Source: Synergistaceae bacterium
Lineage (GTDB): Bacteria; Synergistota; Synergistia; Synergistales; Aminobacteriaceae
NCBI GenBank assembly: GCA_009783355.1
Contig: WRHH01000007.1
Coordinates: forward strand, 1-64,000
Reading direction: 5' to 3'
Length of the DNA stretch: 64,000 bases
A model generated the notes under the pieces. That model saw nothing but the letters and a program-made list of their open reading frames with translations, made no database searches and had not been told where the DNA came from. Shown here piece after piece: positions 56,596-64,000 of this stretch; within the stretch, counting starts at the first letter, position 1; the number at the start of each line of letters is the position of its first letter. The translations under genes were made by a program, and so were the position numbers.

Positions 56596-56853
56596 TTATA
56601 TAATTCTCACGCTTGTTTCGTACAGTTCATGCGGAGCGATATCCTGACCTTCTCCCCATTCTATACCAACGCCTCCGGGAAGAACGTGTACTGTCTTAAA
56701 ATATGCAGGCTCTTTCAGTTTCCCATACCAACTTCCGCGTATGTATGGCAATACGTCAAAAAGTCGCTTCTCTCCGGTTTCGTAGTGCAATTTCAGCTTA
56801 TAATCTAAAAGTGTTTCCACTTCGATTATTTTAGGTTGTAACATGGCAAACAT
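56596..56853 (-). CDS. DUF2442 family protein
   Basis: 85 aa. IIEVETLLDYKLKLHYETGE and LFDVLPYIRG, ending WGEGQDIAPHELYE, are characteristic of DUF2442, small proteins often paired with DUF4160. It begins 3 bp after the DUF4160 stop. The pair is suspected to be toxin-antitoxin-like; function is not established. ATG 56853 is used; ATG 56844 is also possible. Confidence 0.85.
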   Translation of the reverse strand: MFAMLQPKIIEVETLLDYKLKLHYETGEKRLFDVLPYIRGSWYGKLKEPAYFKTVHVLPGGVGIEWGEGQDIAPHELYETSVRII

Positions 56854-56856
56854 CTT

Positions 56857-57123
56857 CTATTTTAACGGGTCAATTCTGAAAAACTGTTCGCCACTTGAAA
56901 GAAGCTTCCAATTTGCCGCTAAATCTTCTGTATGAATCTCCATCCAAGCTTCAAGCAGTTTCATTCTACCTGCCGGAATAGTCCCTTCCAGAATTTCGCC
57001 ATCAAGGGCGACGACAATTTCTTTCCCAGAATATTCGGCGTGTATATGCGGCTTATTGTGTTTACCTGAACTTTCCATATACATTCGTACAATTATCCCG
57101 TAGAATAATGACAAAATTGGCAT
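56857..57123 (-). CDS. DUF4160 family protein
   Basis: 88 aa. MPILSLFYGIIVRMYMESSG then KHNKPHIHAEYSGKEIVVAL is the DUF4160 signature with conserved His residues. Upstream partner of DUF2442 on the minus strand; AAGGAGG precedes the ATG at 57127-57133 (read on the minus strand). Biochemical role is unknown. Confidence 0.88.
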   Translation of the reverse strand: MPILSLFYGIIVRMYMESSGKHNKPHIHAEYSGKEIVVALDGEILEGTIPAGRMKLLEAWMEIHTEDLAANWKLLSSGEQFFRIDPLK

Positions 57124-57227
57124 TGAAAGCGCCTCCTTTAGCTGAAATATGATATGTTATCAAGTATTAATTAATTCTATCACATGAAAAAAATACTAAC
57201 TATATTCTCAAAGAATAAGAAAAAATA

Positions 57228-58538
57228 TTATGCTCCGAGGCAGGTAATTGGAACGACGTAAACTCCTTCGGGGGAAATTCTTGCGAAACGGGATCTACCG
57301 ACCAGAACCATGAGGAAGCTTGGTTCTCGAGACTGACTTTTATCGTTTTTAAGAACTTTGTCTTTAAGCCGCAAGAGACTGTCAATTCCATCCTGTACTT
57401 TGTTTTCGCTTAGTTTGATTTCAATGGCGCCCCAAGCGCCGTCTCTACGCTCAACAATTGCATCCGCCTCTAAACCAAAATCATCCCGATAATACTTGAG
57501 AGTGTCCTCTCCCATCGTTACGTTTGCTGATGCATATATTCGCAGGTCTCTTATGCAAAGGGTCTCGAACAGTAAACCGAAAGTCTGCAAATCTCCACCC
57601 GCAAGCAACCCTTCCGGGCTAATCCCCAGAGAGGCCGTAGCAAGTGAAGGATCGACCATATAGCGTTTGGGTCGCGTCCTCACTCTGGCGCGCGATCGCA
57701 CAGGCGCATCCCAACCATTCAAATCCTCAAGCAAATATAAATCCTGGAGCAACTCAAGATAGGAAGCTATCGTTTCCCGGCTCAAGAGCTTAGTGGATTG
57801 CGCCTCTTCACCTTGAGACATGTCGGAAGCAAGCGTCGTGTGACTCACAGATGCGGCAAGATTGCGCGAAAGCGAGCGCAGTAACCCATGCAACACCATA
57901 GCATTCTTACCGGTCTTGTCCGATGAGTATAAAACGACTTCATCAAGATATTGACGCGCTACTCTTTGAGCGCGTTCGATGGGCATATCTTTGACAGCAG
58001 GCCAACCGCCGCGACAGACGTAATCGGCAAGTTCCAGAAGCCCCGTTTCCTGCTCTGTTTGCTCGAAAACTCCTCTAAACAAACCGGATAGTGAAACCTT
58101 CCCGTTTGATTTTCCCATTTCAAAAAGGGACATGGGGCGCATCCTAAGACGGCCGATTCTGCCGACGCCGCTGTGGCGAACATGTTCTTTAGCCTCTCGC
58201 GTCGGCGCGGTTGAGCCGGTTAATATAAATGCGCCAGACTTGTTCCCGCTTGCGTCAATGCTACGTCTCGCGGCATCACGTATTTGAGGGACCTCTTGCC
58301 ATTCGTCTATGAGTCGTGGCTGTTTGCCTTTCAGAGCGATAGATAAATCAGCTTCTACAAGTTCCTTTACCTCCCAGTTGTCAAGATGAATTACGCTTTC
58401 AGCGAAAGCCAGCGAAGTCCATGTTTTTCCGCACCACTTCGGGCCATCGACTTCAACAGCTCCGAATGTCGCTAAATACTCTTTTAGCTCGCCTTCGATC
58501 AATCTGGAAATGTAACCTTGCGGTTTTAATGTTCCCAT
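57228..58538 (-). CDS. AAA ATPase with C-terminal DUF4143 nuclease-like domain
   Basis: An orphan ATPase family common in accessory DNA. Walker A is GPKWCGKT (residues 32-39), Walker B PRLIDEWQEVP, then ILTGSTAP. DUF4143 begins near residue 190, and KYYRDDFGLEADAIVERRDG then AIEIKLSE near 370-395 resembles a PD-(D/E)XK core. 436 aa, full length. The family's role is not settled; a defence, toxin or regulatory role has been guessed. A four-copy repeat array lies directly upstream. GC-richer than its flanks. Confidence 0.85.
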   Translation of the reverse strand: MGTLKPQGYISRLIEGELKEYLATFGAVEVDGPKWCGKTWTSLAFAESVIHLDNWEVKELVEADLSIALKGKQPRLIDEWQEVPQIRDAARRSIDASGNKSGAFILTGSTAPTREAKEHVRHSGVGRIGRLRMRPMSLFEMGKSNGKVSLSGLFRGVFEQTEQETGLLELADYVCRGGWPAVKDMPIERAQRVARQYLDEVVLYSSDKTGKNAMVLHGLLRSLSRNLAASVSHTTLASDMSQGEEAQSTKLLSRETIASYLELLQDLYLLEDLNGWDAPVRSRARVRTRPKRYMVDPSLATASLGISPEGLLAGGDLQTFGLLFETLCIRDLRIYASANVTMGEDTLKYYRDDFGLEADAIVERRDGAWGAIEIKLSENKVQDGIDSLLRLKDKVLKNDKSQSREPSFLMVLVGRSRFARISPEGVYVVPITCLGA

Positions 58539-58898
58539 CGCTATTTCCCCTTTATATCCAGCAATTATACCGCATAAACTTTAAGCAATAATACCGCTTA
58601 AACATTATATAATTATACCGCATATATACTATGCAATATGCCGCATATCAGATAGAAATAATGTAAATATTCACTAACCATGCACTATTGCTAAAACAAG
58701 AGCGTGAATTCGAAACAAATTAAGCTATTTGTAGAGATTATTTTTAAGTATTATATAAAGAAATATTACTAACATATAAAATAAAAAATAAATGTTATAA
58801 ATGTTAGAATAATTAAAAACTAAAGTTGAGTTATGGTTTTTAGAAAGATTTATTTTTGTTATATTACGAATTTAATAAAAAAAGGAGGATTCTCATAG
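58539..58898. promoter_or_regulatory. Divergent AAA-ATPase / mobA intergenic region
   Basis: 360 bp. The AAA-ATPase side holds a four-copy iteron-like array (58564-58647). The mobA side is almost pure A/T and carries AAAAGGAGG about 14 bp before the mobA GTG. No gene is visible. Confidence 0.6.
58564..58647. repeat. Iteron-like array, four ATTATACCGCATA copies
   Basis: Copies at 58564-58576, 58588-58600, 58612-58624 and 58635-58647, so the shared CCG falls at 24-, 24- and 23-bp intervals. On the minus strand each reads like TATGCGGTATAAT and therefore contains a -10-like TATAAT or variant. The nearest copy ends 26 bp upstream of the AAA-ATPase ATG. Likely operators for a regulator or for the protein itself. 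Confidence 0.85.
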
Positions 58899-59603
58899 GT
58901 GAACAATAAGCTACCGGTTTCCGCTCTCATCCTTGCTGGTGGTAAAGGGGAAAGGATAGGGGGCAATAAGCTTTTTCTTTCTTTGGATGGAGCTTTCCTT
59001 GCGGAGCCTCTCGTCGAAAAAATGTCGCGTGTTTTTGATGAAATTACGCTTTGTGTCGGTAACGGAGAATCTGATGCAATACATAATGCTTTTCATCCTA
59101 TTATTCAATATTATTCCGTAAATTTAATTGAAGACCGTTCTCCCGGAAGGGGCCCAATTGAGGGGCTTCGAATGGGGCTTCAAGCTATGAGCAACGAATG
59201 GAGTTTCTTAATTGGCTGCGATATGCCAAGGCCGCAAGAGGCGGTCATGCGTTATATATGGAACAGGACTCTTGATTTAAGTGAAGAATATAAGGTTTCC
59301 GCCGCTCGCATTGATGGTCATCTTATGCCGCTTCATGCGTTTTACCATAAAGATTGTACCTCATACATAGATTATTCAATAGAACAGGCTGAAAGCGAAT
59401 GCGGCGCCGTTATTGACACATGTAAAACAAGGCGTTTCAAGGAAAGAAGCAGTTTCAACAGTAAACTGAAGCTGAAATCATTTTATGACCGCGTGAGAAT
59501 CAACGTAGTAGAAGAAAACGAGCTTTCAATAATCCCCGGATGGAGAAGCTCGTTTAGAGGTTTTAATACTGATAAAGAACTAAAAAGCATGTATGAATTT
59601 TAG
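58899..59603 (+). CDS. mobA: Molybdenum cofactor guanylyltransferase MobA-like
   Basis: Nucleotidyltransferase that attaches GMP to molybdopterin. LILAGGKGERIGGNKLFL (residues 10-27) is the LAGGxxxRxGxxK motif; GRGPIEGLRMGL and IGCDMP are also typical. 234 aa, with a C-terminal extension of about 35 residues beyond the usual. GTG start with AAAAGGAGG upstream. Possibly serves the aldehyde oxidoreductase at 32 kb or another Mo/W enzyme. Confidence 0.88.
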   Translation: MNNKLPVSALILAGGKGERIGGNKLFLSLDGAFLAEPLVEKMSRVFDEITLCVGNGESDAIHNAFHPIIQYYSVNLIEDRSPGRGPIEGLRMGLQAMSNEWSFLIGCDMPRPQEAVMRYIWNRTLDLSEEYKVSAARIDGHLMPLHAFYHKDCTSYIDYSIEQAESECGAVIDTCKTRRFKERSSFNSKLKLKSFYDRVRINVVEENELSIIPGWRSSFRGFNTDKELKSMYEF

Positions 59604-59606
59604 TTC

Positions 59607-60707
59607 TTAATTCCACCAATGCTCTGTTAGAGTTACACCCGGTATTACCTTTTCACCCATTCGCGGCGTCAGGATTTTTAAGTCGCTGGATTTCGTTTTC
59701 TCCAAAAATGCGTCTACAGATTCATGCCAAGGGTGCATTGCCAGATCGAAAACACCCCAATGTATGGGTAAAGTCTCTTCTGCGTCTAAATCCAGAGCAG
59801 CCTGCGCAGCTTCCTCGGGAAACATATGGCTGCGCGGCCATCCGGAATTCCATCCATCAATTTCTATAGCGGCCAGATCAAATGGGCCATATTGCTCTTT
59901 GAATTTGGCAAAGTGGCTGCCGTATCCTGTGTCGCCGCTCCAGGATATGGTTTTTCGAGTGGACTTGACGACATATGCAGCCCATAAAGTCTTGTTCCTG
60001 TCGAAAAACCCGCGGCCCGAAAAATGTACGCCTTCCAAGGCCGTTATATTAAGCCCGTCTTGAACGAAACTGTCTCCCCATCCAAGCTCAGTTATCCTGT
60101 TCTCGTCAACTCCCCACCCCCTTAGCGCTGCTCCCAAACCAAGAGGAACGATGAAACGCCCGTTCTTTATTGAGCGGACGGTTTTCTTTTCAAGGTGGTC
60201 GTAATGGTTATGGGTAATGACGATATAATCTATGGTCGGTAAATTCTCTCTTTTAATTGGCGAGTCGTCATAACGTCGTACCATAAAAGGCAAAGGAGCT
60301 GCATTGCCGAACACGGGGTCAAATAATAATCTTTTTCCGTCGAGTTCCAAAATTGCCGACGAATGCCCAAGCCAGTACAAGGCGTAATCGGAAGGAGGTG
60401 AGGAAAACGAAGTCTTATCCAGCATAATTTGGGGAATCGGTTTATCAGGAGCGTTGGGTGATTTCGAGAAAAATCTCAGGGCGCTTAGCCTGCTGCCTGA
60501 TACTTTGTCAAAATAAAAAACGACCTCTTTCGGGCTCCGAAAGACGCCATCTTTGTAATAGTCAAATTGCGCATAAATGGCTTCTTCTACTGAAGTCGGG
60601 ACAGCTCCGAACTCTCCGGTGAGATAGAAGTAAACCATAAGCGCAAAAACAGACAATATAAATAACGCGTACAGAATTACCGTCAAGGCTTTTTTCAATA
60701 TCCTCAT
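59607..60707 (-). CDS. Membrane-anchored metallo-beta-lactamase-fold hydrolase (NAPE-PLD/UlaG-like)
   Basis: One membrane helix near the N-terminus (about residues 6-30, ALTVILYALFILSVFALMVY) and an MBL domain facing out. Seen: YWLGHSSAILELDGKRLLFD, the zinc motif THNHYDH, SWSGDTGYG with the metal-bridging Asp, and ETLPIHWGVFDLA. The family acts on phosphodiesters or lactones; substrate unknown. About 366 aa. The frame extends to 60845, so the N-terminus is uncertain; neither start has a clear ribosome site. Convergent with mobA, 3 bp apart. Confidence 0.85.
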   Translation of the reverse strand: MRILKKALTVILYALFILSVFALMVYFYLTGEFGAVPTSVEEAIYAQFDYYKDGVFRSPKEVVFYFDKVSGSRLSALRFFSKSPNAPDKPIPQIMLDKTSFSSPPSDYALYWLGHSSAILELDGKRLLFDPVFGNAAPLPFMVRRYDDSPIKRENLPTIDYIVITHNHYDHLEKKTVRSIKNGRFIVPLGLGAALRGWGVDENRITELGWGDSFVQDGLNITALEGVHFSGRGFFDRNKTLWAAYVVKSTRKTISWSGDTGYGSHFAKFKEQYGPFDLAAIEIDGWNSGWPRSHMFPEEAAQAALDLDAEETLPIHWGVFDLAMHPWHESVDAFLEKTKSSDLKILTPRMGEKVIPGVTLTEHWWN

Positions 60708-61089
60708 AAATTTAATGGTATGTTTTCTATAATGGTATGTGAGGGACTCGAACGTATCACCATATCTTTGTTGTAGCAATGATACATATATATTGTCCTT
60801 CTCAATGCGCCATTCATGTGTACAATATAAATATTTTTCGTTCATATCTTATGTTGAACAAATAGATTATATCCTATTTTTATGACAACTCAAACTTCTC
60901 AAATTAAACATATCTGGAATGTTGCAATATGAAATGGCAAAAAAGTAAATAAAAGTCACAGTTCCTTTTTTTTGTTTCATATTAATTCATATAAAAATCA
61001 GATATTTTCTCGTAAACTTAATCAAAATATGTTACATTCTGAATCATAATGGTGAAATTATTTATGCCTACGAAAGGCGGTCAATCACT
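60708..61089. other. Intergenic stretch before the HTH gene
   Basis: Holds a possible N-terminal extension of the MBL gene (to 60845, minus strand), then about 240 bp of AT-rich DNA. CATAAT at about 61046 could be the -10 of the HTH gene and AAAGGCGG (61074-61081) its ribosome site. Nothing else is seen. Confidence 0.5.
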
Positions 61090-61293
61090 ATGGCAACCGA
61101 GAATGAGAAATGGTCAAGTATTGAGGAAATAGCTGAACATATACAGGTTCATAAAGATACAATCCGGCTGTGGATTAAGAAGGGTGAGATCCCGGCTCAC
61201 AAGATTGGAAAACTGTGGCGTTTCAAAATCTCCGAAGTAGATGAATGGGTTCGGAGCGGTAAAAGCGCTGACATTAACAAATCGTCGAACTGA
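61090..61293 (+). CDS. Excisionase-type helix-turn-helix protein
   Basis: 67 aa. SSIEEIAEHIQVHKDTIRLW and PAHKIGKLWRFKISEVDEWV form the MerR/AlpA-like HTH_17 (excisionase family) domain. Such small proteins act as recombination directionality factors or local regulators. It lies 26 bp before the helicase gene with AAGGGG between, so the pair is an operon; a regulatory role in the locus is more likely than excision because no integrase is seen here. Confidence 0.85.
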   Translation: MATENEKWSSIEEIAEHIQVHKDTIRLWIKKGEIPAHKIGKLWRFKISEVDEWVRSGKSADINKSSN

Positions 61294-61319
61294 AATTCTG
61301 ACACGCAAGGGGTGAAGAT

Positions 61320-64000
61320 ATGCAAGTATTCGATAACGTCAATAAGACTGTCAAGGACGATTTAACCGTTACAATAAAAAGAGACAGCAAGTTGTCAATA
61401 GCTGCCGCCTGTTTTTCTATCTATGCTTATCAAACATTGAAGAAGCAGCTTGACAGCATTGACGAGCTTCGTTTTATCTTTACCTCCCCCGCCTTCGTTA
61501 CGGAAAAAGCTCCGAAAGAGAAGCGAGAATTCTATATTCCGCGATTAAACCGTGAACGCAGCCTGTACGGCACGGAATTTGAAATAAAACTCCGCAATGA
61601 ACTTTCACAAAAAGCCATTGCCCGTGAATGCGCCGAATGGATCCGGAAGAAAGTTCGATTTATGTCCAACACAACCAACGAGAATATGGGTGGTTTCCTT
61701 AACATCGTTACCGATAATAACGAGCAAATTACGTATATGCCGCTGAACGGTTTTACTACCGTTGACATCGGCTGCGAGCGCGGCAACAACACTTACAATA
61801 TGATGACGCGCTTTGAAGCGCCGTCAAGTAATGAGTTTATCCGGCTGTTTGACACAGTATGGCGCGATAAAAGTAAGATGCAGGACGTTACCGAACAAGT
61901 CATAGACAGCATTACCGCCGCTTACAACGAGAACCCCGCCGACTTTCTCTATTTCTTCACTCTTTACAACATCTTCAACGAGTTTCTGGAAGACATTTCG
62001 GAGGACATACTTCCGAATGAGGCGACGGGCTTCAAGGAAAGCAAAATTTGGAATATGCTCTACTCATTTCAAAAGGATGCGGTGCTTACCATAATAAGCA
62101 AGTTAGAACAATATAACGGATGCATACTCGCGGATAGCGTGGGGCTTGGCAAGACGTTTTCGGCTCTGGCGGTCATCAAATATTACGAGAACCGTAACCG
62201 TAACGTACTTGTGCTGTGCCCGAAAAAACTGACCGACAACTGGCGAACGTTTCGTGAGAATTACAGGAACAACCCCATAGCCGCCGACCGTTTACGCTAT
62301 GACGTGCTGTTCCATACCGACCTGTCCCGCGAACACGGGTTTTCGGGAAATATCGACCTCGACAAGCTGAATTGGGAAAATTACGACCTCATTGTGATCG
62401 ACGAGTCCCATAATTTTCGCAACGGCGGCGAAGTGTACGGCGAGGAAATGCGCGAGAACCGATATCTGCGCCTTCTGAATCGGGTCATTCGCCCCGGTGT
62501 CAAGACAAAGGCGCTGATGCTCTCAGCTACGCCAGTGAACAACCGTTTTACCGACCTGCGTAACCAGCTTGCGCTCGCTTATGAAGGAACGCCGTCATTG
62601 ATAAACGATAAGTTGAAAACAAGCAAACCGATTGACGAGATATTCCGAAGCGCGCAGCGCGTGTTCAACGCATGGAGCGACATTGAACCGGACAAGCGAA
62701 CCACGGCGAACCTGCTAAAAATGCTTGACTTCGACTTCTTTGAAGTGCTTGACAGCGTGACGATTGCCCGCTCCCGTAAGCACATCGAGAAGTATTACAA
62801 CATGGACGAAATTGGAACGTTCCCCGAAAGATTAAAACCTATATCGAAACATCCAAGCCTGACCGATTTACCGAACGCGATAAACTACAATGAAATTTAC
62901 GGCGAGCTGAGTAAGCTAAATCTTGCCGTTTACACGCCGATGGCATATGTACACCCAAGTAAGATAGATAAGTACATCGATGACCCTGAAAACAAGGGCG
63001 ACGTACTCCGTATTACAGGACATGAGCGAGGTATGCTTGCGCTTATGACGACGAACCTATTGAAACGGCTTGAAAGCTCCGTTTACTCATTCCGGCTGAC
63101 TATTGAGCGCATTAAGAAACTCATTGACAGTACTATCGGGAACATCAACGAATACGAGGCGGGGAAGGCAGGAGATATCGATATCACAGAGTTCAGTGAA
63201 ACCGACTTCGATTTCGATGATCAGAACACAGATTTCTTTGCATACGGCAAAAAACGCAAAATTGACCTTGGAGACATGGATTACGTTTCGTGGCGCAACG
63301 AGTTGAAAATGGACGCGGAAATATTGGAACTTCTTCGCCTGATGATAATGGACATCACACCTGAGCACGACTCAAAACTTCAGGAGCTGTTCAGCCTGAT
63401 TGCCGCGAAAATAAAGAATCCGATAAACGAGGGTAATAAAAAAATTCTCATTTTCTCGGCGTTCTCAGACACAGTGGAATATCTTTATGAAAACGTCAGC
63501 GTATTCATAAAAAAACGGTTTGGGCTTGATGTTGCAATGATAACCGGCTCTGTGGACGGCAAAACGACGATTCCAAAGTTTAGGGCAACACTAAACAATG
63601 TCCTCACCTGCTTCTCTCCTATATCGAAAGATAAAGTTCTGCTCATGCCCAATGACACTGCAGTGATTGACATTCTTATCGGCACAGACTGCATTTCCGA
63701 GGGGCAGAACCTGCAAGATTGCGATTACTGCGTCAATTACGACATTCATTGGAACCCCGTGCGGATAATCCAGCGATTCGGGCGTATCGACCGTATCGGC
63801 AGCAAGAACTCGGTCATTCAACTTGTGAACTTCTGGCCGGACTTGACGCTTGACGAGTACATCAGGCTTAAAGTCCGAGTGGAAACCCGAATGAAGATAA
63901 CGGTCATGACAGCCACAGGAGACGACGATCTTATCAATGCCGAAGAAAAAGGTGATCTCGAATATCGCAAGGCACAGCTTGAACGTCTGCAAAACGAGGT
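61320..64000 (+). CDS. SNF2/DEAD-like helicase, 5' part (continues past window)
   Basis: Open frame of 893 codons to the window edge. Residues 1-240 are an unassigned N-terminal domain. The helicase core shows Walker A ADSVGLGKT (Lys278), NVLVLCPKKLTDNW, Walker B DESH (361-364), SATPVNN (402-408) and, after a long insertion, SEGQNLQDCDYCVNYDIHWN and QRFGRIDRIGS (818-828). It resembles the SNF2-related helicases encoded beside type III-like methylases and DUF4391 proteins in defence loci, but those neighbours lie outside. GC-richer than the genes to its left. ATG 61320 with AAGGGGTGA upstream. Confidence 0.88.
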   Translation, partial: MQVFDNVNKTVKDDLTVTIKRDSKLSIAAACFSIYAYQTLKKQLDSIDELRFIFTSPAFVTEKAPKEKREFYIPRLNRERSLYGTEFEIKLRNELSQKAIARECAEWIRKKVRFMSNTTNENMGGFLNIVTDNNEQITYMPLNGFTTVDIGCERGNNTYNMMTRFEAPSSNEFIRLFDTVWRDKSKMQDVTEQVIDSITAAYNENPADFLYFFTLYNIFNEFLEDISEDILPNEATGFKESKIWNMLYSFQKDAVLTIISKLEQYNGCILADSVGLGKTFSALAVIKYYENRNRNVLVLCPKKLTDNWRTFRENYRNNPIAADRLRYDVLFHTDLSREHGFSGNIDLDKLNWENYDLIVIDESHNFRNGGEVYGEEMRENRYLRLLNRVIRPGVKTKALMLSATPVNNRFTDLRNQLALAYEGTPSLINDKLKTSKPIDEIFRSAQRVFNAWSDIEPDKRTTANLLKMLDFDFFEVLDSVTIARSRKHIEKYYNMDEIGTFPERLKPISKHPSLTDLPNAINYNEIYGELSKLNLAVYTPMAYVHPSKIDKYIDDPENKGDVLRITGHERGMLALMTTNLLKRLESSVYSFRLTIERIKKLIDSTIGNINEYEAGKAGDIDITEFSETDFDFDDQNTDFFAYGKKRKIDLGDMDYVSWRNELKMDAEILELLRLMIMDITPEHDSKLQELFSLIAAKIKNPINEGNKKILIFSAFSDTVEYLYENVSVFIKKRFGLDVAMITGSVDGKTTIPKFRATLNNVLTCFSPISKDKVLLMPNDTAVIDILIGTDCISEGQNLQDCDYCVNYDIHWNPVRIIQRFGRIDRIGSKNSVIQLVNFWPDLTLDEYIRLKVRVETRMKITVMTATGDDDLINAEEKGDLEYRKAQLERLQNE

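Overview
The window looks like a chromosomal segment of a flagellated, diderm, anaerobic bacterium, most probably a Synergistota. Reasons: a C-terminal sorting tail of the Synerg-CTERM type on a secreted xylanase, a kdsB gene (Kdo, hence LPS), a LivK-type amino-acid binding protein, EF-Tu of the [10 protein letters not shown] type, and an hslV-hslU-codY plus flgB-fliK arrangement shared with Firmicutes. A diderm Firmicute remains possible. The coding sequence is moderately AT-rich, with more GC-rich islands (the start of the window, the xylanase, the right-hand helicase) that look acquired. No rRNA, tRNA, CRISPR array or complete insertion sequence was seen.

Layout. 1-1086: the end of a TPR protein made of near-identical 120-bp repeats. 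1.1-8.0 kb: a giant flagellin under a sigma-28-type promoter, followed by nonulosonate (pseudaminic/legionaminic-type) genes, presumably for flagellin glycosylation. 8.3-10.3 kb (minus strand): kdsB and a branched-chain amino-acid binding protein. 10.6-13.4 kb: hslV-hslU-codY. 13.7-16.6 kb: a secreted GH10 xylanase sitting between codY and flgB. 17.2-27.4 kb: flagellar operon flgB-flgC-fliE-fliF-fliG-fliH-fliI-fliJ-transglycosylase-motE-fliK-flgD. 27.6-34.8 kb: a DinJ/YafQ toxin-antitoxin pair, def-fmt, a secreted protein, a sirtuin, a polyferredoxin plus aldehyde ferredoxin oxidoreductase, and a SprA-like protein followed by a degenerate flagellin C-terminus. 35.2-56.5 kb: an unbroken str-S10-spc-alpha ribosomal supercluster from rpsL to rplQ, ending in a fused EcfA1-EcfA2 ATPase. 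56.6-64 kb: accessory genes (DUF2442/DUF4160 pair, AAA/DUF4143 ATPase with an upstream iteron-like array, mobA, a membrane metallo-beta-lactamase-fold hydrolase) and the start of an HTH plus SNF2-type helicase locus that runs off the edge.

The most unusual feature is a family of heptanucleotide tandem arrays (GGGATTA, GACAAAA, TCAATGA, GCGAGTG, AATTCCG, CAAATTA types). They recur in different combinations at about eight places and are often joined to GC-rich hairpins. They supply the C-terminus and stop codon of two unrelated genes, build a terminator after flgD, and form the in-frame linker of the EcfA1-EcfA2 fusion. They lie where conserved gene orders break: codY/flgB, after flgD, and after ecfA.

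Metabolically the genes fit an amino-acid-using anaerobe: LivK, CodY with a candidate CodY box before livK, and a tungsten or molybdenum aldehyde oxidoreductase with its polyferredoxin and MobA. The xylanase is unexpected for this lifestyle and suggests a plant-fibre gut habitat.
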